A stretch of DNA of 64,000 nt from Callorhinus ursinus (GCF_003265705.1 NW_020312967.1:124001-188000); one strand, 5' to 3'; positions 23,020-34,792 are shown, counted from the stretch's first letter. Made by a program: numbers and translations. Notes: a model not told the origin generated them from the letters alone.

Positions 23020-24420
23020 GATAAATTTGATGTTCATCAATTCAGAATAGGAAGAAAAAGAATTCTCACTGTATCCACCAACGGGTATATTTTCCATCAC
23101 CACGCGGATAATTTTCTGGGATCTCTGATAACTTTTTGAGTTTTGGGGATTTTTCCATGTATGAATCAAGATTCTTTTGTGAACAAGTATGACTGATCCT
23201 ATTTTCTGAAGATGTCCACCCTAATATACATTCTGGCCACATGCTTGTCTCCAAACATGATACTGACATTTCTTCATTGAGAGGCAGCATCCCTTTGAAC
23301 CTGGGGCGGGAGGAAGGGGTATCTACTGTCTCCACAAATAGGATGAGGCAGAAATAACACTTCATGACTTCAAGACTAGGTCATAAAAGGTGAGAGGGCT
23401 TCCATCTGGCCCCTTCTCCTTGGGACGACTGCAGTGACCCCATGGGAGGATTTCTATGGCAGCAGCATTCCCAAAAGGTTCTCTGGTTCTTTCTTCCTTA
23501 GTTCACTGCTGGTGCTCTTTCCAGTTTTACCCATTTCAGTACTGCGTGGGGTGAACAGAGCAAATCCTCTGGCTGGGTTTCCCTCAGAGGAACCTGGCAA
23601 GATAGGAAGGTGAAGCAAGGTGTACTTGCTACTGTGTTTGTTTTTTGCTGGGGTGGTTTTGTTGTTTTGCTTCACCACATCACCAGTTTTCGTTACCTAA
23701 ATAGTAACGCCCTGTGTAGTCTTTGTCACACCAGTATTATTTTAAGTAAACGTAAGGAGGTGGGACAAAAGAAAATGGCTATTAATCAGAACTTCAGTCC
23801 TGAGCAGCACTCCCCACAACCAGGTGCCTTCAGAACCATCCAAGTCGAACAGTTGTTTGGAGGTCATTTGTAACCAAGGCGATCTGCAGTGGACAGGATC
23901 AAAAATGATTAGTTACCTCCTTCAGAATTCACGGTTACAGTCGTCTCCAGAGACTCCCGTTCTTTAGCTCACTTCTGAATACTGTAGCAACAGATAAGCT
24001 GAGAACCCACTGAAATGGGACTGGTGAAAACTGTAAGGAAGATACAGGCAAGCCTAATGCTCAAGTGATTGTCAAAAACAAAAATGGAAAACAACAACAA
24101 AAAAATCAAAACCCTATAACAGTGTATTTTATTTTTTTTCCCCTTCCCGCCTTCCTGAATAATCAGTTTCCTGAGACCATGCTGATATATATTCTTCTTT
24201 CCTTTCCAATACAGAATTGAGTGCTTTGCAGCTTGGTTTCTCTCCTGTCCTTGCCCAGCGTGGCGCACAGCTAGTGAAGGGGGCAGGAAGGAGGTCTATA
24301 ACTCAGTAGTGAGCAGTGGGGCCAACAACCCCCTTCCAGCTTAGGCACCCCACCCACCCCGCACTGCAGCCTCAACATGTGGATGATAAGGCATCTCACC
24401 CACTTGGTTATTTCCAAGCA
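23020..24420. other. Intergenic sequence without recognised content
   Basis: No convincing gene or repeat is visible. Open frames at 23066-23365 (-) and 23969-24268 (-) are short and look random. Confidence 0.45.
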
Positions 24421-24424
24421 GGAT

Positions 24425-24660
24425 CATCTAGTGGTTAAGGGCTTGTTGCCTAAATGATTGGGTTTGAACTCTGGCTCACCCACCTACCATGTGGTTTAAC
24501 CCCTTTGTGCCTCAGCTTTCCCATCTGTAAAATGGCACTGATAATAGTATCTACCTCCTAGAGCTGTGGCAAGACTAAATAAGTTGGTATCTGTAAAACA
24601 CTAAACCAGGGCCAGTACATATTAACCCAATAAATGTTAGCTATTATGACTATCACCTAG
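24425..24660 (+). mobile_element. MIR, nearly complete
   Basis: CATCTAGTGGTTAAGGGCTT, TCAGCTTTCCCATCTGTAAA and AACCCAATAAATGTTAGCTA span the MIR consensus end to end. Confidence 0.85.
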
Positions 24661-24834
24661 GAATATTGCAGTATCATAATTACAACACATTATATTTTAT
24701 TGTCCTCTAGCTGCATACCATGAAATCACCATATAGACAAAAATTAGCCAGAACCTATTTCAGTTCCTAAACACTTCGTTATGAGATCCAAAATGTAACA
24801 GCTTGGAGTGACTGAAGTCAGTGAAGACTAACGT

Positions 24835-25290
24835 GAGGTCCAGTAATCCTACTTCTAGGAATGCCATCTATGGAAATTTTCAAATATTGACGCACAAGGT
24901 ACAAAGAGGCTCACTGTGGCATTATTTATATAGTGAAGAAGGAGAACCAGCCTACCTGTGGAACAATCTAAGAACGACCGAATAACACTACAAATATTAT
25001 GAAGCCACTAAGAGGCGTGCTTTTGAAAAATTTTTAATGACTGGTAAATGCTCATGAAATAATGATGAGTAGAAAAGCCGACTTCAACAGACCACATTTG
25101 GTAACTATGGACGCACACCTGCAGAGAAAACCAAACCCTAGGGAAATGCATCAGGATGTGCACAGTGGGGTTTCTGAGGGTGGAGGATTTTACCCATGGT
25201 TTTTGTTTATATTTCTTGACAGTTTTTGGTATCACAAATTATTTTACATTTGGGGAAAAATTAAGTCATAAAGCCAAAACATTTAATAAA
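24835..25290 (+). mobile_element. Old LINE-1 (HAL1/L1M-like) fragment
   Basis: It begins AATCCTACTTCTAGGAATGC and runs through GGCATTATTTATATAGTGAA and ATTATGAAGCCACTAAGAGG. This matches the usual order near the end of L1 ORF2 and the 3' UTR in old mammalian L1s. It is heavily diverged and has no open frame. Confidence 0.6.
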
Positions 25291-25365
25291 GACTCTTTCA
25301 GAAGACACACAGAGGACCAACAGAACCTGAACGCATATTTCCTAAATCCCTAGGTATTTTCTCTT

Positions 25366-25391
25366 TGTGTGTGTGTGTGTGTGTGTGTGTT
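25366..25391 (+). repeat. (TG)n microsatellite
   Basis: Thirteen TG units, uninterrupted. Confidence 0.95.
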
Positions 25392-26384
25392 AGCCCCAAC
25401 AATGCCAAATAACAGAGACAGGTGTTGCTATTCTTCAACTTATCTTTGCTTTGGGAAGAAAAACTGAGTAATTTCCTGGCTAAAAAACAAACAGAGAAAG
25501 ACAGAGAGAGAGAGAGAGAAATGGGTGAGGGCAGTTGGGGAGGAGAGCAAGGCCTTCCTAAGGCATTAGGGTACAATTTGGCATTAACTAAGTATAACCA
25601 TTTGTTTTCACAACATCAGGTGGAAACATCCTTGGCCCCGAGCAAAATGGAAGAGAGCCCTCTACCAGTTCTTTTGGAAGTTAAAAAAAAAAAAAAAAAT
25701 GTAGTCTGGGGTTTAAAAAAATAAAAAGAAAAGAAAGCAAAAGAATACTAATGCAAACAGGACATTAGTCAAATCCAAATAGACAAGTAACAGAATTCCA
25801 TGAATTCCGATGCCCCTGCATCCCGCACCTTGCTAATAAAGCTCCCTCTCTGAGTCCTGCACCTAAGGAAAGATTACTAGGGAGAGCCGTACTCTGAAAG
25901 GGCTCGGAAACTTCAGGGAATATCCGTTTCACCTGAAGGCCTCCTAATGCCCTTCAGCCAGGGGCCCAGGTACTGTCCTCTGCCTGGAGGAATTTCCCCT
26001 CCAGCTGTGTGCTCAGAAGGGCAAGGGAGCCTTGCAGGAGCTGCGCTTCAGCCTGAGAGGCAAGATTAATAAAATTAGGATTATTTATGATACTGGAGTG
26101 ATTTAATAATATTTTTCAAGAACCTGAAGGATTTATGTAGAGGAACTGCTGTTTTAGTAACTAAACCCTTTTGGATGGACTCCAAGATAAACTAGTCTTG
26201 TCTGGTTTCCGCCCCGAGCCCCTCCACCTTTTCCAGTTTGTCTTGGCAGAGAATCTCTTCTACTTCACTGAAGGGTGATGGTCAAGGAGATGACCTTCCT
26301 AGCTGCTTTATCTACCCTTGTGCCACCTCAAAATGTCTCTCAGCTTCTCTTTGTTCCTTCAAATCTCAAAGGAAGAATCAAGAG
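25392..26384. other. Intergenic sequence without recognised content
   Basis: It contains an A17 tract near 25683. The segment 26060-26160 is rich in ATTA/TAAT words and may be regulatory, but there is no firm evidence. Confidence 0.4.
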
Positions 26385-26515
26385 GGGAGGGAAGTAACAT
26401 TTGCTGAATGCCTGCTACATTCCAGGAGCGGGCAGATACATTACCTCATTTAATTCCCACAAACACCTTGTGAGGTAGGCATAATTAGCCCTATTTTGCT
26501 TGTTAGGGGATAAAG
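26385..26515 (-). mobile_element. MIR fragment
   Basis: GCTGAATGCCTGCTACATTC, CATTACCTCATTTAATTCCC and TTGTGAGGTAGGCATAATTA give a clear reverse MIR. Confidence 0.8.
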
Positions 26516-27189
26516 GAAATTTATTCTTTTAGCAGCTGGTAGAACAGTACCTCCTGGGAACAGAACCATCTTTGTGGGAAAATGCCTTAATCAGCCTCTT
26601 CGGGCTATAAAGCAGGGAGATGGGGCAATGTGTGGAGAATTGGGGGTGGGGGGGATCCTGGGGGCTCCTCACTCAGAAAGAAGAGACAGAAGAAAGAGGA
26701 GAGCAGGGGGTTTAGAAAAAGACTGTGGGGTGGGGCGAGGGGCACAACATGCTCCACTCTCCAAAGGGACATTCTTCTGATCTCCAATAAATGTGCTAAA
26801 CTTAAGAAATGCTTGCCGAAAGAGAATTCTCAGAATGGGCTTGCTGGCACAGGGTGAAACAGAAGCCCCAGGTGTAACACCTGAAATGGTGACAATTGGT
26901 ACCAGAAGGATATGTTTCCTCAGTCAAAGACTAGAAAGGCCCCTCTTGACATCAGAGGTACATCAAGGGGCGAGCAGGGGGACTGAAGCTCAGAGAAGTC
27001 CATTGACCTTACTGAGATCAAACAGCAGTGATGGATACATGCATCCCCAGCTGAGACTGAACTGACCCCAGGTGTGTTCACCGCCAATGTCCTTTGTTTT
27101 TATTCTAATCTACAGGCCGCTCAGTGAGGTGGCTCTCTCCTCTCCAAGGCCAGTTCTTCCCCTGGTGTACTCCATCCAATCCTAGTCAT

Positions 27190-27385
27190 AGCAGTGAATA
27201 TTTACTGAGTGCCTACCAAATGCCAGGCATTGTTGCATGCATTTGCTCATCCGGTCCTTGCAACATCACCTTTATATTTGAGTATAATTATTCGGATTTC
27301 AGAACGTGAGAATTGCTACCTAGAGAACTGAAGACACCAGCTCAGGGTCCCACTGCTGAAAGTGGTGAAGCCAGGCCATTTGTTT
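27190..27385 (-). mobile_element. MIR
   Basis: TTTACTGAGTGCCTACCAAA, TGCCAGGCATTGTTGCATGC and GAGAACTGAAGACACCAGCT match reverse MIR. Confidence 0.7.
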
Positions 27386-27582
27386 TGTTCTCTCCTCTCA
27401 TCCCTTCCCACCTCCGTCAGGAATGATTCCTCTAATTAATCCATCGAATTAACCTGTTCCTTCCTTGCTACACCCTGGGCTGCACCCTGAGATGGGACCT
27501 GGTGGGGTGCGCACAGGTCATGTAGCTCAGCTCTGCTGAGCTCAGGTCAAAGTCATCCTCACAGCTCAGGCTAGTAGTGTAA

Positions 27583-27925
27583 CTCGGGGGTTGACACACC
27601 TTTTCTCTAAGGGGCCAGACAGTAAACCTTTTCAGCTTTATGGGCCGAAAATGATCTCTGAGGCCAACTACTTAACTCTGCCTTTGTAACATGAAAGCAA
27701 CCAGAGACGTAAAGGAATATGCACGGCTGTATTCTAATAAGGCTTTATTTATGGACACTGAGATTTGAATTTCATATAATTTTTATCTGTCACAAAGTGT
27801 TACTCTTCTTTTGATTTTCCCCTCCAACTACTTAAACAGGTAAAAACCATTCTCAGTGCAAGAGGCACCTAAAAACTGGAGGCAGGCTGGATTTGGCCCA
27901 TAGGTCACAGCTTGCTGACCTCTGG
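27583..27925 (-). mobile_element. hAT-Charlie DNA transposon (MER5A-like)
   Basis: It runs from GGGGTTGACACACCTTTTCT, GGGGCCAGACAGTAAAC and AATAAGGCTTTATTTATGGA to GATTTGGCCCATAGGTCACA and GCTTGCTGACCTCTGG, the terminal phrases of MER5A-type elements. It is non-autonomous. Confidence 0.75.
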
Positions 27926-28519
27926 TTTTAGTAAACGCTCCCCCCTTTGGGGTTCTGCATCCAGCTGGGCCTGCATCCAGGCTGAACAGCCTCTGGGCTG
28001 GGCTTTGATCCTTCTTTCCTCTCGCCTATAAAACCACACATGTTCAGTTCCTGAGCTTCTGCACACTGCTCTCTCATTAGGAGCTCTCTTCCAACACTAC
28101 AGCTTCTCCTGCTGAACCAGAAGAAAGGTTGTTTGCTGTCCCTGAAGAAGGTGGCCATAAGATAAGACAGAACTGCCATCACTTAGGTGACCCCGTGAAG
28201 CTAAGCTCCAGGGCAGGTGAAAGGAGTGTCACCCTTAGGCTAGGACAAACTTTGAGAACAATATGCTTTCAAATAGACTGAACATCCTTGAAGGAAATCT
28301 CCAGGAAGGGTGGAGAAGACATTGCTAAGAATCTGATTCCAAGGAAGGAGTTCCTGGAGCCCAAAATGGAAATGCCTTTCCCATCTCAGGAGGCCAAGAC
28401 AAGAGGACAAGGGATGGTACAACAGGCGAAGGACAGGAATGCAATTCAGCCCATTGCCAGGGGACAGCTTAGGTCCAGACCCAGAAAAATGATTAAAATG
28501 CCCTAAGGAACAGCCGAGA

Positions 28520-28635
28520 ATAACTGCTAACATTTTTATTAATCATCTGCTATGTTCCAGGCAGTATATTGCAGGGTTCTTTACATATATTATTTCATTT
28601 AACCCTTTTAACACTCTGGTAAAATAGGCATTTAA
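28520..28635 (-). mobile_element. MIR fragment
   Basis: ATCTGCTATGTTCCAGGCAG, ACATATATTATTTCATTTAA and CTCTGGTAAAATAGGCATTT match reverse MIR. A Can-SINE follows directly. Confidence 0.7.
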
Positions 28636-28648
28636 AAAATATCTCCTT

Positions 28649-28853
28649 GGGGCGCCTGGGTGGCTCAGTCGTTAAGCGTCTGCCCTCGGCTCAGGTTATG
28701 ATCCCAGGGTCCTGGGTTCGAGCCCCACATCAGGCTCCCTGCTTGGCGGGAAGCCTGCTTCTCCCTCCCCCGCTCCCCCTGCTTGTGTTCCCTCTCTGGC
28801 TATCTCTCTCTCTCTGTCAAATAAATAAAATCTTAAACAAACAAACAAACAAA
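28649..28853 (+). mobile_element. Can-SINE
   Basis: The head GGGGCGCCTGGGTGGCTCAG is well preserved. The tail ends TCTTAAACAAACAAACAAAC. A short CTCCTTG duplication flanks it. Confidence 0.95.
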
Positions 28854-28879
28854 CTCCTTGCATTTATTTAAGAAAAACA

Positions 28880-29595
28880 AAAACAAATATTCATCGTGCA
28901 TCTTCTATGTAGAAGACACTGGGCTAGATGCTGAGGACATGTGAATAAGCAAAAGCAGACCTTGTACCTGCTCTCATAAAGATTATAGTCTAGTACAGAA
29001 ATTGGCAAATTTTTGCTATAAAGAGACAGTAAATATTTTACTAGGTCATAAAGTCTCTACTGAAACTACTCCACTCTGCCATTGTCATATAAAAATGGCC
29101 ATAGGTAATATGTAAATAAATGGGCTTGCTCATGTTCCAATAAAACTTTATTTACAAAAACACGGTACAGGCCAAAGCTGGTTATAGTTTGCTGAACCCT
29201 GGTCTAGTGGGAGACAAACATTGAGCAAATAATTTCACAAATAATAACCATGAAGTGTTATCACAGCAAAGTTCCTCATAACAAAAATGCCTCTAATAAT
29301 AGGAAGGAGTTTACCAGTTCAGGGAGATCAGAGATTTCCTATAGGGAGTTGGCTTAGATCTAAATGCAGAAATTACTGAAGAGGGAGGCAAGAACTATTC
29401 CAGAGGAATCATTATGTGCAAAGGCCCTGTGGTAGAAGGGAGCATAACGAACACAAGATGGAAGGATCGTTTATGTGGTTGGAGCAGAAAGAGTGGATGA
29501 ATCTAAGATGTGGCTGAAAAAGGCATGTAGGGCCCAGACCACAGAAGATCTTATGGATCTTATTAAGGAATTAAGTCTCGATTTAAGTACAGAAA
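28880..29595 (+). mobile_element. Ancient mammal-wide repeat split by a MER5A-like element
   Basis: The left part (ACACTGGGCTAGATGCTGAG, CCTGCTCTCATAAAGATTAT) and right part (GTGCAAAGGCCCTGTGGTAG, GGGCCCAGACCACAGAAGAT) belong to one old interspersed repeat that recurs widely in mammals. I could not assign the family name. Confidence 0.5.
28995..29215 (-). mobile_element. hAT-Charlie DNA transposon (MER5A-like), inside an older repeat
   Basis: GACAGTAAATATTTTACTAGG, CCAATAAAACTTTATTTACA and TAGTTTGCTGAACCCTGG identify a diverged MER5A-like copy. The flanking older repeat continues on both sides. Confidence 0.7.
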
Positions 29596-30031
29596 CCACA
29601 GCACAAGGACTTAAATAACATGCTCCAGGCAGTGAAGCTAGTAAGCAATATAGCTAAAAGTTTTGTCTGTTTACTTCCAGACCCAACTTCTGTATTCTCT
29701 TCGTTCACTTTGGTTTTATGTTTGCCTCGTGTCTTTGCAAACCCCCTTTATGAAATTTCAAAATCTCTCATCGAAATTAAAAGGAAAGGGAATTTTGTCT
29801 ACACCTAGACTGGAAGGCTAGCCAAGCCCTGACATCAGGGCTTACTTGAAAACCAAAGTAAACTGGGTAGAGGAGTCCTAGTTTGAGAAAAGCATTGGAG
29901 ATAGCTGTCTATTCTCTTTCATCTCCAATGTCCCTTATATGGAGCCGTATTAAATTGTCCTTATACTCTATGTCAAATAGTAATCTTCAGAATATTACCA
30001 AATTCCTGCAACCTGCTCTGACATTCCTTCC

Positions 30032-30130
30032 TTTTTTTTTTTTTTATGATTTTATTTTTGAGTAATCTCTACACCCAACATGGGGCTTGAACTTAAAACC
30101 CCGAGATGAAGAGTTGCCAGCCAGGTGCCC
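30032..30130 (-). mobile_element. Short, older Can-SINE copy, reverse
   Basis: It runs from a T tract through GAGTAATCTCTACACCCAAC to GCCAGCCAGGTGCCCC. The diverged duplication CTGACATTCCTTC / CTGATGTTCCTTC flanks it. Confidence 0.85.
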
Positions 30131-30545
30131 CTCTGATGTTCCTTCTTGATCTAGCCCCTGCCTACCTCTCCAGCTCTGTCATCACCACCTCATTTGTCAC
30201 CCACCCCCTTTGAGAAAATTGAATGACTTGCTGCTCCATGAAAACTCCCTGCTCCCTCTTTCCTTCTGCTGGAAGAGCCAGGCCACCCCTGCCCTTTTGT
30301 CTGGATGCCTTCCCTTCCTGAAAAATCAGCCTGGGAATTACTCCTCAGGCTTCCAGTTCTGCAAGGAGGCTTTCAGGCCTATTCTCCAACTAACCTGAAT
30401 GCTGTGTTCCTCCTCTGTATTCACACGGTTCCCTGTGTAAATGGCTAACATCCTAAACTCCCATTCACGGCCAGCCTCGCTCACTGGCCTCTGAGCTTAT
30501 GAGCTCTGTGACAGCAAAGAACTTCTCTGATAGGCATTTAGCATT
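30131..30545 (+). mobile_element. L2 fragment
   Basis: A CT-rich stretch with GAGGCTTTCAGGCCTATTCT and GAGCTTATGAGCTCTGTGAC follows the order of an L2 3' region. It is strongly diverged. Confidence 0.5.
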
Positions 30546-30671
30546 TTCTACGAAGAGGTTAATTTGTTTAACATCACTTTCCATATGGAGGTTAACTTGC
30601 TTAACTTGTTGTTAATCTACTTGCTTCTGTCTCCTAATTATTCTCATATTTCTCCCTGAGAGGTTCTACAA

Positions 30672-31080
30672 TCAGCAGTTCTCAAAGTGGGGTCCCTGGT
30701 CCAACAGCATCAGCATTACCTAAGAACCTGCTAGAAATGCAAATTGTCAAGCCTTCCTCCACCTCCCTAATCAGACACTCTGGGGGGTGGCATCCAGCAA
30801 TTTATGTTTTTGTTTTGTTTTGTTTTAAGATTTTTATTTATTTATTTGACAGAGAGGGAGACAGTGAGAGAGGGAACACAAGCAGGGGGAGTGTGAGAGG
30901 GAGAAGCAGGCTTCCCATCAAGCAGGGAGCCCGATGTGGGGCTTGATCCCAAGACCCTGGAGATCATGACCCGAGCCGAAGGCAGACGCTTAAGGACTGA
31001 GCCACCCAGGCACCCCAATACATGTTTTTAATAAGCCTCCAGGTGATTCTGATGGTCTCTAAAGTTTGAGACCCGCTGCC
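30672..31080 (+). mobile_element. hAT element (MER20-like) split by a Can-SINE
   Basis: The left part is CAGTTCTCAAAGTGGGGTCC, CATCAGCATTACCTAAGAAC and CACTCTGGGGGGTGGCATCC. The right part is AAGCCTCCAGGTGATTCTGA and TTTGAGACCCGCTGCC. The halves join across the SINE at 30813-31015. Confidence 0.7.
30813..31015 (-). mobile_element. Can-SINE, reverse, inside a MER20-like element
   Basis: It ends GAGCCACCCAGGCACCCC. Its duplication CAATTTATGTTTTT / CAATACATGTTTTT interrupts an older hAT-type repeat. Confidence 0.95.
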
Positions 31081-32603
31081 TTGTAGGAAATCATTGCTCA
31101 TTAAATGGTTGTTGATTCCTTAAAGATAGTACCCACTTATTTTTAATCTGGAAAAGAAAAAGTCACTGAGAAAATGACAAGGGAAGCTTTATTAGACCGG
31201 ATTTTTAGAAAAGGCATTTTCTGACATGGTATTTCAAAATACATGTTCAGAGAAAGTTCTCCTTCGTATGGCTTAAGACTGATTCTCCTCTGTCTGACTC
31301 AGTCTGGCTTGGGTATGGTCTTGGAGAAGGGCAGGGCTTTGGACAAGATAACCCCGCTAGGTGCCTTCCAGTGCTTAGGTTCTCTGCTTCTAGGATATTC
31401 TATATACTACAAAAGAAATACAAGTTAGGGAGCCGGGCATCATTAGTTGGGGACTTTGGGCTTTCCACCCACAAGGAAGTATATGCTTTTATTCCCCTCA
31501 TAAGTTGAGTCTGTGCCAGTCTATACTCATAAAGAGAGAGGACCAGGACCTTTCGAGAACGGTAATTGTTTGTTTTTAGGTCATAAAAATGAATCCTTGC
31601 ATTGTTTTCAAAGGAACATGCTCTTCATGCAATCTATACAAACTGAATGACAAGTAGGTGAGGCCCAAGATTGGGAAGATAAAACTTCATTTGTTGATTT
31701 TTGGCCCAAGAGCTGAAACAATGGGACAAAGGAGTGGCTTGTTGGTATAAGCTCTATAAAACACAATAATATTAGTCATGTAAACAGAAGAAAATAGGAG
31801 AGGCTTAATGAGATAAATTACACCAAGTCCCCACATTAGGGATTAAAATAGTCTGATAAAGCAAACACACTAAAAAGTCCAAAAGAAAGGATAAAGGGAG
31901 GAGTGATAACTTCAGATTTGGAAAACAATGGGTCCTTCTATCCAGGGAGCTGACAAGAAGAGCTTTCAGAAGCTGTCTGAGCTGACTGAACGCCCATTAA
32001 GATCCTACTTTTCATCCAAAAAAAAAAAAACAAAAAAACCCACCCTCTACTCAAACCACTGGCAGACAAAGCCAACACATTCTTTTCTTCTTTGCTTCCC
32101 TGTTCTTTTTTTTCTCCCCTTCACAATTGCAAAGCAACCCATTTTGCTATATAAGTCTGTGAAGAGAATAAAAGCGTTCACAGGTTTCCAACTCTCTATT
32201 TGCATTTGCTAGATTTGTTGGCCTGACTTCCAAAGTGTGAATCGGCCGCTGTTCTCAAGCTCAGGGGAAAAGAGCCAACTTATCACTGTTTAAGATTGCT
32301 CATGTACCTGTGTGAACAGCAACTTTTCATAACCGATTTTATAAGGACATTTGAACAATTGAAGTATAGTGCACGGATTTGTGCTATTTAAGCTAATAGT
32401 GCTGCAAGGTCTTGAGTAGATATTATATATTTCTATAGCTGTCTTTATTAAGGGTACATCCATAACTATGAAGAAATAGAACTTTTTCCAAAACTTGGAA
32501 CAGGTAAATTCTCACTGGTTCACACTATGATAAACTTCTTGGCAATGGTGATGAGGTTGCCAAAAGCCCGTGAGCAAAAACATAGAAAACAGTAGTAGTA
32601 GTA

Positions 32604-32638
<35 letters not shown>

Positions 32639-32815
32639 CAGGCTATCAGACCTAGCCCCAGGTCAAGAGCCGACAATATTACTGCTAGAGATAGGACTTC
32701 AGCTGAGCTTTTCAGGAATATTCCTCTTGGGTATAAAAACTAAAGCCTATGGGGAAAAACACAACAAAACGAAACACTTGGGCCTAGGTATTTTCACAAT
32801 AATCTTTTGATGATT
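31081..32815. other. Intergenic, mainly unique
   Basis: It has one trinucleotide microsatellite (32591-32637). No gene or clear transposon is seen. Confidence 0.45.
32591..32637 (+). repeat. (AGT)n/(AAT)n microsatellite
   Basis: Five AGT units pass into about ten AAT units. Confidence 0.95.
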
Positions 32816-32834
32816 TGTTTGGTGCTTTTATTTA

Positions 32835-33036
32835 TTTATTTATTTTAAAGATTTTATTTATTTATCTGACAGAGCTAGAGAGCACAAGCAGCAGAAGCAG
32901 CAGAGGGGGAGAAGGAGGGAGTAGCAGGCTCCCCACTGAGCAGGGAGACTGACTCCGCGGGCTCTATCCCAGGACCCTGGGATCATGACCTGAGCTGAAG
33001 GCAGACGCTCAACCATCTGAGCCACCCAGACACCCC
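32835..33036 (-). mobile_element. Can-SINE, reverse (first of a tandem pair)
   Basis: It ends GAGCCACCCAGACACCCC. The target TGTTTGGTGCTTTT at 32816 recurs as TGTTTGGTTGCTTTT at 33037. Confidence 0.95.
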
Positions 33037-33052
33037 TGTTTGGTTGCTTTTA

Positions 33053-33166
33053 TTATTTTTATTTATTTATTTTTTAAGTAGGCCTCATGCCCAACATGGG
33101 GGCTTGAATTCATGACCCTGAGATCAAGAGTTACATGCCCTATTGACTGAGCCAGCCAGGCACCCC
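33053..33166 (-). mobile_element. Short, older Can-SINE copy, reverse (second of a tandem pair)
   Basis: It contains GGCCTCATGCCCAACATGGG and ends GCCAGCCAGGCACCCC. A third copy of the target, TGTTTGGTTGTTTT, starts at 33167. Confidence 0.9.
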
Positions 33167-33820
33167 TGTTTGGTTGTTTTTAAAAGTAGTATATATGCAT
33201 TTGTTGTGGAAAATATTAAAAATGCAAACAAAAAAATTAAAACAGCCTTGATCATAAGATCTACATAAAGCCATATTTTGGTTTATTTCCTTCCAGGCTT
33301 TTTTTCTGGGCATATATTAAGACATGCACACATATACAAATACACACAAGTATTCTCCAATCCAATACCATACTATGATATACTAATATCATATACTACT
33401 GCATTATGTACTTTTTTCACTTAATAATTATACATATTTTCTTGCCGACAAAAATTTTAAGGCAAGGGTTGTAAATTGATGGCCAATGAAGATGTTTGAT
33501 TGGCTCACACAGTGGTCAACCAAATGGAGCTGAGGAATAGCTAATCCTGTGAGACAGGGCCTATGCTCTCTACTTTACTGAAGTCTCCACTACTCTATTG
33601 CTCTCCATCTGATACTGGCAGCTACTATGTCTGATTTCACTTGAACTCTTAAAAAAAAAAAATTAATAGTAGGGTTAAGAGGAAAGTGAAGCAATCCTTC
33701 TCTTCTCCATGTCTCTACTTTATATCCAGACTACCTCACTCAATTCTGTTACCTCTTGACACCCAGGTCTGGGATCCTTTTACTAAAGCATGTTTTGTAA
33801 AAGCTGCAGAAAATACAGCA

Positions 33821-34036
33821 GTGGGGCACCTGGGTGGCTCAGTCAGTTAAGCGTCTGCTCTTGGTTTTGGCTCAGGTCATGATCTCAGGGTTGTGAGATT
33901 GAGCCCCATGTCAGGCTCTGTGTTTAGCAGGGGGTCTGCTTGAGATTCTCTCTTTCCTCTCCCTCTGCCCTTCCCCCCTTGCTCTCTTGCATGCTTTCTC
34001 TCTAAAATAAATAAATAAAACCTTAAAAAAAAAAAG
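33821..34036 (+). mobile_element. Can-SINE
   Basis: It starts GTGGGGCACCTGGGTGGCTC. A perfect duplication GAAAATACAGCA lies at 33809-33820 and 34037-34048. It interrupts an old L1 3' region. Confidence 0.95.
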
Positions 34037-34375
34037 GAAAATACAGCATTTTATGACTTCCATAATTTACTGAACCAAATTATTGCTGTTGCATATTTAA
34101 GTTGTTTCCAGCTTGTTGATATTACCAATAATACTGGAAGGAGCATCTTTTTACATAAATGTAAAAGAGAAATTCCTAGAAGCAGAATTGATTTTGAAGG
34201 GCAGGAGTATTTTCTTTTTGATATATACTTCCAAATGCATTTCAGAAAAATTGCACCAAATGCATTCTACTAACAACGGGTGACTTTGCTTATTCCCTAT
34301 TCTCTATGCCAGAGCATTACTATACTTTCTGGTAAAAGTAGTTGCCAATTTGAGGAATTAAAAGTGGCATTTCAG

Positions 34376-34553
34376 AGGGCACGGGGGTGGCTCGGTCAGT
34401 TAAGAGTCTGTCTTTGGCTCAGGTCGTGATCTCGGGGTGCAGATCGAGCCCCCGAGTTGGGCTTCCTGCTCAGCGGGGAGTCTGCTTCTCCCTCTCTCTC
34501 TGGCCCTACCCCCACCCATGTGTGCGTTCTCTCTCTCAATAAAATCTTTTTTA
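34376..34553 (+). mobile_element. Can-SINE
   Basis: It starts AGGGCACGGGGGTGGCTCGG. A perfect 16-bp duplication AAAAGTGGCATTTCAG lies at 34360-34375 and 34554-34569. Confidence 0.95.
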
Positions 34554-34569
34554 AAAAGTGGCATTTCAG

Positions 34570-34668
34570 GCATGCTAAGTGAAATAAGTCAGAGAAAAAC
34601 AAGTACTGCATGATCTCACTTATATGTGGAATTTTGTAAAACGGTGTTTAAAAAATAATAAAAATAAA
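34570..34668 (+). mobile_element. LINE-1 3'-end fragment
   Basis: GCTAAGTGAAATAAGTCAGA and ATGATCTCACTTATATGTGG are the usual end of carnivore L1 ORF2/3' UTR. It lies between a GTGGCATTTC copy and a third copy ATGGCATTTT at 34670, so it reused the same target as the neighbouring SINE. Confidence 0.75.
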
Positions 34669-34680
34669 AATGGCATTTTT

Positions 34681-34792
34681 AGGGGTACCTGGTTGGCTCA
34701 GTTGGTAGAGCACACAACTCTTAATCTTAGGGTTGTGAGTTTGAGCCCCATGTTGGGTGTAGAGCCTACTATTTAAAAAAATTTTTTTAAAT
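34681..34792 (+). mobile_element. Short, older Can-SINE copy
   Basis: It has an AGGGGTACCTGGTTGGCTCA head, GTTGTGAGTTTGAGCCCC middle and A-rich end, without the CT-rich domain. Confidence 0.9.
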
